Source: Nanobdellota archaeon | GTDB taxonomy: Archaea > Nanobdellota > Nanobdellia > Woesearchaeales > GW2011-AR15 | DNA length: 13,063 nucleotides | Direction of reading: 5' to 3' | Assembly (NCBI GenBank): GCA_013335235.1 | Contig: JAAXVZ010000010.1 | Span: 1-13,063 of the forward strand | Shown here: positions 1-5,252 of the stretch, in pieces | Layout: every line of letters starts with the position of its first letter | Position numbering within the stretch: the stretch's first letter is position 1 | Notes under the pieces: model-generated | Seen by the model: the letters and a program-made list of their open reading frames with translations, nothing else | What the model was told of the DNA's origin: nothing | The model's database searches: none | Program-made: the position numbers and the translations under genes

Positions 1-2229
1 ACTCATTGTTGAAGGGAGCGCGATGACATTGGTCTTCACTTGAACAGGTTGCTTCACGATCTTCTGAGGAAGGGCTTCGTCTGCGACTGCCAGAAACAAG
101 TCAATCCTGTGTGTCTGGGAAGTTACTCCATAAAGCTCTGTAAACTTAGCTGTGCCTTGTTTCTCACCGATTAAACCATAGGCCAGCTTTGACTCTCTCA
201 GCCTAAAATCCATCGTAGCGTCAGATACTGCAGCATATAGAGAACCCGGTGGGACCATATAATCTGCGTCACACACAATGTGAACAAGGTGCCCAATCCC
301 CTCCTTGCTCATCCTCACCTCGTAAGGCTCTGGTGAGCTATCTGTCAAATTGATTTCTGTTGGTGCCCCTTCTCCCATCAAACCATTCGCCCTTCCAACA
401 ACTTTTGCAAAATCAAGGCTTCGCCAGGAAGCTGTTGTAATCCTCTTTTGTGTTTGCTCAGGGTAGGAACCCTTTTGAGCGACAATTTTTGCGTCAACTT
501 TTCCAGTCTGGGCAGAGGGAAGACCCCATAATGTTAGGGCGTTGTTTTCCAACAAATAAAAGAATCCTGGAACGCTATCCAAGCGTTGATAGCCTGCAGT
601 CAGCCTTTCATCAATCTCTTTCTTATGGCTGTCCCTTTGGTTCAGTGTTTTTTCCAGTGCATCATCAAGATAATCCACTTGCTGTACAATGCTTGATTTC
701 CTCTGCGTGCACGCAACAGAATCCCTCAAGCTAGTTCTTGAAAGTATCTTAATATCTGCTGCAGTCAGATTTCTCTCTTTCCCAAGGGCAACAGGCGGAG
801 CGACGAGTGAACTGTCCTCTTCCCATGTTTCAAACAACTTCGCCAGGTATTGGAGCTTTTTCTCGTGTGAGAAGAATTCTGCAATTTCCTTATGTGACCT
901 GTCAAGATTATCTTCAAAAAGTTCCTTCTTTAGTTCATCTAGTATCTTGCCATACTTATCTGCGACTAAGGTGATATTAGGAAAGCGTGAGTCACCCACC
1001 AGATAAAGAGCATTTGTATAAGCATCCCTATTTACATCAAGCAATGTTGTTATCCAATTAACCACATCACTTAGTTTGGACTCAGCATCCAGATATGCCT
1101 GTTCTTCAGCATATCTGGTTCCCATTGGCGTACCCTCCACTAATTTAATAAGGGTTGGCGTATCAAACTCCTTGGAAAGACCATCAACTAGCATATGAAG
1201 GAACAAAGACTCGTTTGAGTTGCCATGGCTTCCAAAATCAAAGAGGCCTATATTTGCTTTTCTTGGTTTAGTGTCATATAGATATTGTACAAAGAAGCTC
1301 TGCGTGTCAGGTGATTTTAATATTAGGCTGGATAGTGAAGGGTCAATTCTTCCTTCGCCATATTTGATTACTGCTTGGGCTTGCTGAGCTAGGTATCTTA
1401 AGCCTAATTCAGTTCTTTCAGTTTTCTCTGCTTCAAGCATCCTTTTAAGATTGCCGTCTGAAGAAAGCTTGACAAGATCTGTGCCTGCGAGGATTATATT
1501 TGAAACAGGAATTTCTGAAACAGATCTCAAGTCCGTCCATGTATGCCTTCCTGCAAGCTTATCAAATGGAGTATGGACAAACATGGATTCATAGAAATCT
1601 ACACCGGTTTCTCCTCTTCCATCGTATTTCCTTGCAAGGGCAACTATAGCTGGAACATTCTCTTTTGAAAGTTTTCCAGCTAGCCTCTGTTCAAAATATG
1701 CTGTCATAAGGTGGTATTTTTCCCCACTTTGCCCTGGTGTCTTTGCTTTATAAACCAATTCGAGCCTGTCTGGAAATGAGGAAACCCACCCGACGATATC
1801 TGGTGCATATGGTCCACCTTTTACTGGTCTCTGTAGAAGCTCATAGCTTACAGGTGAATCATTGTCTGGCCACATTATCCTAGCATTTTCAGGCGCAGAT
1901 AACAGAGCAATCAGCTCTTTTTTTGCCGGTTCAACGGCATTAAGTCCCATCAATTGCCAATCTATAAGTTCTGCTCTTAGTTTTGGGTTATAGCATATGA
2001 CTGCAGCTGATTCTGGGTAGTTTGCAATGAACGCGAGCAACGGAAAATCAGGATTCATGATATTTTTTCTGTCAAAGTGCATTGGGTCATTAGAAGATGG
2101 CTGCTCCTCATGCTTTGGGGGTGAGTTATATATCTTTGCGAACCTAGGCGAAACCGCAAGAAGATGCTCTAGGCTTCTCGCTCTGTGTATCTCATCCGGG
2201 TTTCCAATGGCAGCTTTGAAGAGGTCCAT
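1..2229 (-). CDS. Large unrecognised protein, C-terminus cut off by the window edge
   Basis: Reading the minus strand from the ATG at 2229-2227 gives 743 codons with no stop up to base 1, so the protein is longer than 743 residues and its C-terminus lies outside the window. It begins MDLFKAAIGNPDEIHRAR. I see no transmembrane segment, signal peptide or Walker motif, and it reads as a soluble, mixed alpha/beta cytoplasmic protein. A charged, probably helical stretch lies around residues 430-480, and a short glycine/serine-rich segment (GLFDFGSHGNSNES) lies near residue 330. It follows a 188-aa gene on the same strand after only 13 nt, so the two probably form a unit, although a T10 tract and a TATA-like site suggest that it may also have its own promoter. 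Function is unknown. The long open frame and ordinary codon use make the gene call secure. Confidence 0.85.
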   Translation of the reverse strand, partial: MDLFKAAIGNPDEIHRARSLEHLLAVSPRFAKIYNSPPKHEEQPSSNDPMHFDRKNIMNPDFPLLAFIANYPESAAVICYNPKLRAELIDWQLMGLNAVEPAKKELIALLSAPENARIMWPDNDSPVSYELLQRPVKGGPYAPDIVGWVSSFPDRLELVYKAKTPGQSGEKYHLMTAYFEQRLAGKLSKENVPAIVALARKYDGRGETGVDFYESMFVHTPFDKLAGRHTWTDLRSVSEIPVSNIILAGTDLVKLSSDGNLKRMLEAEKTERTELGLRYLAQQAQAVIKYGEGRIDPSLSSLILKSPDTQSFFVQYLYDTKPRKANIGLFDFGSHGNSNESLFLHMLVDGLSKEFDTPTLIKLVEGTPMGTRYAEEQAYLDAESKLSDVVNWITTLLDVNRDAYTNALYLVGDSRFPNITLVADKYGKILDELKKELFEDNLDRSHKEIAEFFSHEKKLQYLAKLFETWEEDSSLVAPPVALGKERNLTAADIKILSRTSLRDSVACTQRKSSIVQQVDYLDDALEKTLNQRDSHKKEIDERLTAGYQRLDSVPGFFYLLENNALTLWGLPSAQTGKVDAKIVAQKGSYPEQTQKRITTASWRSLDFAKVVGRANGLMGEGAPTEINLTDSSPEPYEVRMSKEGIGHLVHIVCDADYMVPPGSLYAAVSDATMDFRLRESKLAYGLIGEKQGTAKFTELYGVTSQTHRIDLFLAVADEALPQKIVKQPVQVKTNVIALPSTMS

Positions 2230-2232
2230 TTT

Positions 2233-2242
2233 AAAAAAAAAA
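2233..2242 (-). terminator. T10 tract between two minus-strand genes
   Basis: On the minus strand, ten consecutive T follow the TAA stop (2245-2243) of the 188-aa gene and end 3 nt before the ATG of the large downstream gene. Archaeal RNA polymerase terminates at oligo-T without needing a hairpin, so this could end or attenuate the upstream transcript. It also lies between a TATA-like site and the next start codon. Confidence 0.45.
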
Positions 2243-2809
2243 TTAAGGCCTTTTTGTATATACTGGCCTTTGGATTTGCTTGGACTCTGCTTCACCTTTG
2301 GCTGCAGCTGCTGCAAGCCTTGTAACAAGTGGCAGTCCTATCAATTCATATGCTTCAGTTGTCCAAGCGGTCTTCATATGGTTAACCAGTACACTTGTGA
2401 CATATGCTGCTGCAGATTCTCCGTTGAGCTTATTTGGTGTAAGTGAGTCCATGACCCCATATATGAATGCCTCTCCGAAGTACTCCCATGCTGCTCCTGC
2501 AGGATGTGCTTTGTATTCTTTAAAAACATCACCAACTGCGCCTGCTCTGTCCTTAAACCCGCCAGGTGTCCTCATAAAGGTCAAGACTGTGTCATCCAAA
2601 AACTGAGAGGTAAGTTTAGCGCTTGCTGCACAAACACCTTCACCAAATGCGTCTGGTGGGGCCTGCATAACTTTCTGGTATAGTGACTCTGCACCTGCCC
2701 TGACAACAGGGTAGACAAAAGTATTTTCTGTTGCATCATTCAACATCTTGCCGAACCTTGAACCATAGTCTTGCCCAAGTGCTTTAAGTCCATCTCCAAT
2801 TTTACTCAT
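2243..2809 (-). CDS. Unrecognised 188-aa protein
   Basis: A 188-residue protein with no family I can name. It is rich in alanine and glycine and probably mostly helical. It has a single cysteine (C60) and a basic C-terminal tail (after residue 170). A moderately hydrophobic stretch near residues 135-170 contains an AAAAA run but is too broken to be called a membrane segment. The ATG at 2809 is supported by a good Shine-Dalgarno (AGGTGA, 2815-2820) 5 nt upstream. It is the first gene of a minus-strand unit with the >743-aa protein and is divergent from orc1/cdc6. Close spacing suggests that the two products act together, but nothing in the sequence says how. Confidence 0.75.
   Translation of the reverse strand: MSKIGDGLKALGQDYGSRFGKMLNDATENTFVYPVVRAGAESLYQKVMQAPPDAFGEGVCAASAKLTSQFLDDTVLTFMRTPGGFKDRAGAVGDVFKEYKAHPAGAAWEYFGEAFIYGVMDSLTPNKLNGESAAAYVTSVLVNHMKTAWTTEAYELIGLPLVTRLAAAAAKGEAESKQIQRPVYTKRP
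2257..2262 (-). promoter_or_regulatory. Possible TATA box for the large downstream gene
   Basis: TATATA on the minus strand lies 28-33 nt before the ATG at 2229, inside the last codons of the 188-aa gene. The spacing is 2-3 nt longer than at the other leaderless promoters in this window, so this is a tentative call. With the T10 tract it would let the large gene be transcribed separately from the small one. Confidence 0.35.
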
Positions 2810-2814
2810 TTACT

Positions 2815-2820
2815 TCACCT
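2815..2820 (-). promoter_or_regulatory. Shine-Dalgarno of the 188-aa gene
   Basis: AGGTGA on the minus strand, 5 nt before the ATG at 2809. It fixes this start and shows that this gene is translated from a leadered mRNA, unlike most first genes in the window. Confidence 0.7.
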
Positions 2821-2865
2821 TTTCTAGTTTTTATTAATATAAGTTGGTTTAAGAGAGAAACAAAC

Positions 2866-2874
2866 TTATATAAA
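2866..2874 (-). promoter_or_regulatory. TATA box for the 188-aa gene
   Basis: TTTATATAA on the minus strand. Initiation about 25 nt downstream would fall near 2842, giving a leader of roughly 33 nt that includes the Shine-Dalgarno. A second AT-rich match nearer the gene (TTATATTA, 2842-2835) is a weaker alternative. Confidence 0.5.
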
Positions 2875-2897
2875 AAGATGACTATTTTTACCATTTA

Positions 2898-2909
2898 ATA
2901 ATGATAACA
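2898..2909 (+). repeat. 12-mer repeat flanking orc1/cdc6, copy 1
   Basis: ATAATGATAACA, matching 11 of 12 bases with ATAGTGATAACA at 4091-4102. The two copies lie on either side of orc1/cdc6 in the same orientation. This may be a protein-binding site or a chance AT-rich match. Confidence 0.35.
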
Positions 2910-2959
2910 GCTTTCAGATATTTTGTTAGTATTTATACAAAAAATAATCATAGATTTAG

Positions 2960-2967
2960 TATCTAAC
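2960..2967 (+). repeat. TATCTAAC direct repeat, copy 1
   Basis: TATCTAAC followed by CCACA. The second copy is at 3001-3008, followed by ACATG. The copies are 41 bp apart, close to four helical turns, so bound proteins would sit on the same face of the DNA. They bracket the orc1/cdc6 TATA box. Confidence 0.35.
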
Positions 2968-2979
2968 CCACACCAAAAC

Positions 2980-2987
2980 TATAAAAA
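2980..2987 (+). promoter_or_regulatory. TATA box of orc1/cdc6
   Basis: TATAAAAA, with its first base 31 nt before the ATG at 3011. Initiation about 25 nt downstream would fall at or next to the start codon, so the mRNA is probably leaderless. Confidence 0.65.
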
Positions 2988-2990
2988 CTA

Positions 2991-3005
2991 AGATAATTAT
3001 TATCT
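2991..3005. promoter_or_regulatory. 15-bp palindrome at the orc1/cdc6 start; possible operator
   Basis: AGATAAT-T-ATTATCT is a perfect inverted repeat with a single central base. It lies between the TATA box (2980-2987) and the ATG at 3011, that is, across the predicted transcription start. A protein bound here would block initiation, which fits a repressor site. Orc1/Cdc6 autoregulation is one possibility. The palindrome is AT-rich, which raises the chance of coincidence. Confidence 0.45.
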
Positions 3006-3010
3006 AACAC

Positions 3011-4081
3011 ATGTCCCTCTTCGATTCCATGCTCAAATCCTCCGAATCCTTATTCCAGGACCCTGTTGCCCTTGACTTCGACTTCCTGCCAAAAGTCATC
3101 CCTTACAGGGAAAAGGAGCAGCGCTATATTGCAACATGCATCAAGCCGCTGATGTCACAGAGGACAGGCAAGAACATCCTTATCCACGGTACTCCTGGCA
3201 TAGGGAAGACTGCAGCAGTCCGTCACCTCTTCAAGGAACTAGAGGATGAGACTGACGAGATAATCCCAATTTACCTGAACTGCTGGCAGAAGAACACCAG
3301 CTTCAAGCTGATAATCGAGATATGTGAAAAACTCGACTATAAATTCACCCATAACAAGAAGACAGAGGAGCTTTTCGAGATTGTCAAGCAGATGCTGAAC
3401 AGGAAGTCCGTCGTCTTCTGCTTTGATGAAGTGGACAAACTAGAGGATCTTGATATTCTCTACATGATTCTAGAGCAGATATACAGGAAGACAATCATAC
3501 TGATCACAAACTATAAGGAATGGGCTGTGACTCTCGACGAGAGGATCAGGTCAAGGCTCGCTCTTGAGCTATTAGAGTTCAGGTCATATAATGCTGCTGA
3601 GATAAAAGGGATAATGGAAGGCAGGATAAAGTATGCATTTGTCCCTGAGGTCTGGCAGGAAGATGCCCTTGACCTTGCAGTGAAGAAGACGGCTGACCTC
3701 CGGGATGTGAGACTTGGCCTCTCTCTATTGAGAGAGGCTGGAAATCTCGCTGAAGACAGGGCATCAAAGAAAATAGAGGTTAAAGACATACAGGCTGCAA
3801 TCGATAAGCTCTCTGACGTGAAGATAAAGAGCCCTGAAGCTCTCAAGGAAGATGAGCAGCATATCCTTGAACTGATAAAGGATAACTCAGGGAAGAAGAT
3901 AGGCGATCTGTTCACGGTCTATAAAGAAAAAGGCGGAGAAGGCGTCTATAAGACCTTCCAGAGGAAGATAGACTTCCTTTCGAGGAACAAATTCATCTCG
4001 ACAAAAAAGCAGACAGGCGGGCCTGACGGCACGACTACTATTGTCAAGTATGAGAGAGAGACTAAATTGGATGAATTTTAA
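3011..4081 (+). CDS. cdc6: Orc1/Cdc6-family replication initiator AAA+ ATPase
   Basis: Archaeal origin-recognition and helicase-loading ATPase, 356 aa, close to the usual family length of 370-420. Walker A is GTPGIGKT at residues 60-67. Walker B is VVFCFDE at 134-140, leading into DEVD. The sensor-1 asparagine is N167 (LITN). The box VII motif LDERIRSRL is at 175-183. The sensor-2 region DLRDVRLGL is near 229-237. Residues about 280-350 form the C-terminal winged-helix domain that reads origin DNA. The ATG at 3011 suits a leaderless promoter. The gene lies divergent from a two-gene unit and upstream of a GINS subunit gene, so replication-initiation genes cluster here. Promoter palindromes and repeats may reflect autoregulation or an origin. 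The family call is firm; the origin role is inferred from the family. Confidence 0.95.
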   Translation: MSLFDSMLKSSESLFQDPVALDFDFLPKVIPYREKEQRYIATCIKPLMSQRTGKNILIHGTPGIGKTAAVRHLFKELEDETDEIIPIYLNCWQKNTSFKLIIEICEKLDYKFTHNKKTEELFEIVKQMLNRKSVVFCFDEVDKLEDLDILYMILEQIYRKTIILITNYKEWAVTLDERIRSRLALELLEFRSYNAAEIKGIMEGRIKYAFVPEVWQEDALDLAVKKTADLRDVRLGLSLLREAGNLAEDRASKKIEVKDIQAAIDKLSDVKIKSPEALKEDEQHILELIKDNSGKKIGDLFTVYKEKGGEGVYKTFQRKIDFLSRNKFISTKKQTGGPDGTTTIVKYERETKLDEF

Positions 4082-4099
4082 TATCACTGAATAGTGATA
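4082..4099. promoter_or_regulatory. Inverted repeat between orc1/cdc6 and the next gene
   Basis: TATCACT-GAAT-AGTGATA, a perfect 7-bp inverted repeat with a 4-base loop. It starts next to the orc1/cdc6 stop codon and ends 3 nt before the TATA box at 4103. It has no downstream T tract, so it looks more like an operator or activator site for the next promoter than a terminator. Confidence 0.45.
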
Positions 4100-4102
4100 A
4101 CA
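4091..4102 (+). repeat. 12-mer repeat flanking orc1/cdc6, copy 2
   Basis: ATAGTGATAACA, the second copy. It contains the right arm of the inverted repeat at 4082-4099 and ends at the TATA box of the next gene. Confidence 0.35.
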
Positions 4103-4110
4103 TTTATATA
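4103..4110 (+). promoter_or_regulatory. TATA box of the lipoprotein-like gene
   Basis: TTTATATA, with its first base exactly 30 nt before the GTG at 4133. This spacing matches the other leaderless promoters here and argues that 4133, not the GTG at 4094 that lies upstream of the TATA box, is the start. Confidence 0.65.
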
Positions 4111-4132
4111 CCAAAAACACCATTCTAGGGCT

Positions 4133-4528
4133 GTGAAAACATATATTCCTATCCTCGTGACTGTATATGCGATAGCTGCATTTGCGCTCAGCAGCTGCTC
4201 TGCAAGGATTTTCGATTGCGATAGCGCGCTATATCTCTCAAATCAAGAGATCAAGGTTGCAAGCGACGCATTAGGCCAGAGCGCTAGCCTGAAGCTTTCA
4301 AAGAACCCGTTATTGGCAGATCCTGCATGTGTCAGATTCGATCTTGTAGCAAAGACACGATACGCAACAGGAGATGAAGGTCCTGAAACAGCTAGAACAG
4401 TAAATCTCTACTTCGGGACAGATCCTACGCAGATATTGGGTTATCGATCTGAAATCGAGAGACTAACCCGACAATGGGGACTTCAGGCAGAAGGCCTAGA
4501 TGCTGCGCTGGATGAATTAGGGCAATAG
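4133..4528 (+). CDS. Small exported protein, possibly a lipoprotein
   Basis: A 131-aa protein from a GTG start. Residues 1-22 form a signal peptide: a short basic N-terminus (MK), a hydrophobic core (about residues 5-19), then LSSC with Cys22, which resembles a lipobox. The mature part is small and polar with two further cysteines (near residues 29 and 65), which could form a disulfide outside the cell. I do not recognise the family. The frame remains open upstream to a GTG at 4094, but that start lies before the TATA box and would put 13 polar residues in front of the signal peptide, so I prefer 4133. It lies between two replication genes but has its own promoter, and no functional link to replication is implied. 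Confidence 0.65.
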   Translation: MKTYIPILVTVYAIAAFALSSCSARIFDCDSALYLSNQEIKVASDALGQSASLKLSKNPLLADPACVRFDLVAKTRYATGDEGPETARTVNLYFGTDPTQILGYRSEIERLTRQWGLQAEGLDAALDELGQ

Positions 4529-4557
4529 GCTATTTTAAAAAAGATCAATCTTATACA

Positions 4558-4565
4558 TTTAAATA
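4558..4565 (+). promoter_or_regulatory. TATA box of the GINS gene
   Basis: TTTAAATA, with its first base 30 nt before the ATG at 4588. It suggests a leaderless transcript. The gene is therefore transcribed independently of the preceding small gene. Confidence 0.65.
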
Positions 4566-4587
4566 TCATCGCTCATTATATCCCTCT

Positions 4588-5247
4588 ATGGAAGAATCCT
4601 CGACAATCACCTACGAGCTGATATATGAGCTTGTGAGGAAAGAGAAGACTTCTGACGACATCCAGGCTATCTCACCTGACACATATAAGAAGATAGTGTC
4701 ATACCTGAGGACAAAACTGGAGATATACAAGCTGGAATCTGCGAAAGAGACAGCTGAGGCAGAGAATGTCAAGCTCCAGATTCAGAGCGCAAGGAAGCTT
4801 GTGAAAGAGCTGTATGAGAGACGGGAAAGGAAGATCCTGCAGCTTGCTGTCAACAGGTCGAGGACCAAGTCTGAGACAGTCTCGACTGTCGGGCTCCTGC
4901 CTGAGGAGATCCCTATCTTTGAGCAGACTACGCTTCTCCTTGACCAATTCAGGGCAAGCCTTCTGCTTCCGGTTATCAATGCAAAAAGTGTTGAGGCGCA
5001 AGCGCCTGCTGAACATGTGGCAGCTCCTGCGCCTAAAGCGCCTGAGCCTGTAAAAGTGCAGGCTGTTCCAAGCAAACCTGAACAAGGTCAAAAGAAAGAT
5101 CTTACCATAAAATTTGTTGGGCCTGTGCCGAGATTCAGAGGTTTCAATCTTGAGATTTATGGCCCATTTGATGAGGGAGACACAGCTACGCTTCCAGAGC
5201 CGTTCGCGAAGCTCCTTATCGAGAAAAAAAGAGCGACACTGATCTGA
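4588..5247 (+). CDS. gins51: Archaeal GINS complex subunit, Gins51 (Gins15) type
   Basis: Subunit of GINS, which joins Cdc45/RecJ and MCM in the archaeal replicative helicase (CMG). The protein is 219 aa. Residues about 8-130 are the helical A domain, opening with YELIYELVRKEKTSDDIQ and containing a long charged helix (about 45-85). Residues about 135-170 are an Ala/Pro/Val-rich flexible linker. Residues about 172-219 are the small beta-rich B domain, recognised by the YGPFDEGDTATLP pattern (191-203) followed by the LLIEKKRA ending. The A-then-B order is that of the Gins51/Gins15 type; Gins23 types have B before A. The gene ends 5 nt before the convergent feoB stop. The TATA box at 4558 supports the ATG at 4588. 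The family call comes from motif and domain-order recognition. Confidence 0.85.
   Translation: MEESSTITYELIYELVRKEKTSDDIQAISPDTYKKIVSYLRTKLEIYKLESAKETAEAENVKLQIQSARKLVKELYERRERKILQLAVNRSRTKSETVSTVGLLPEEIPIFEQTTLLLDQFRASLLLPVINAKSVEAQAPAEHVAAPAPKAPEPVKVQAVPSKPEQGQKKDLTIKFVGPVPRFRGFNLEIYGPFDEGDTATLPEPFAKLLIEKKRATLI
5224..5230 (-). terminator. T7 tract, probable feoB terminator inside the GINS 3' end
   Basis: On the minus strand, T7 lies 22 nt beyond the feoB stop codon. It is antisense to the lysine codons (AAAAAAA) near the end of the GINS gene, so the feoB transcript probably ends within the convergent gene. Confidence 0.4.
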
Positions 5248-5252
5248 GTTCT

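Larger units (their letters stand above)
2810..3010. other. AT-rich divergent intergenic region upstream of orc1/cdc6; candidate origin or regulatory region
   Basis: About 200 bp, strongly AT-rich by eye, between divergent genes. It holds the promoters of both neighbours, two copies of TATCTAAC (2960-2967, 3001-3008), two copies of TTAGTAT(T/C)TA (2926-2935, 2956-2965), the short palindrome TTAG-TAT-CTAA (2956-2966), the 15-bp palindrome 2991-3005 and one copy of a 12-mer that recurs after the gene. Archaeal origins often lie next to orc1/cdc6. I do not see the classical ORB consensus with its G-string, so the origin call is inference. Confidence 0.35.

Noticed and set aside
450..1006. Plus-strand open frames of 94 and 105 codons
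   Set aside because: Both are antisense to the large minus-strand gene, which stays open for 743 codons; their products look non-natural and have no ribosome site.
2027..2606. Plus-strand frames of 139 and 108 codons
   Set aside because: Antisense shadows of the two minus-strand genes; the first crosses the intergenic T10/A10 tract and has an unnaturally Cys-rich composition.
2956..2966. TTAG-TAT-CTAA as a DtxR-type operator upstream of orc1/cdc6
   Set aside because: It shares TTAG/CTAA arms with the operator at 7656-7671, but the spacer is 3 bases rather than 6 and no metal-related gene is adjacent. Kept only as part of the repeat cluster.
2810..3010. Classical ORB origin elements
   Set aside because: I searched by eye for the ORB core with its G-rich string and did not find it; only AT-rich short repeats are present.
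4094..4132. Longer start (GTG at 4094) for the lipoprotein-like gene
   Set aside because: It lies upstream of the TATA box at 4103-4110, inside the inverted repeat, and adds polar residues before a clear signal peptide.
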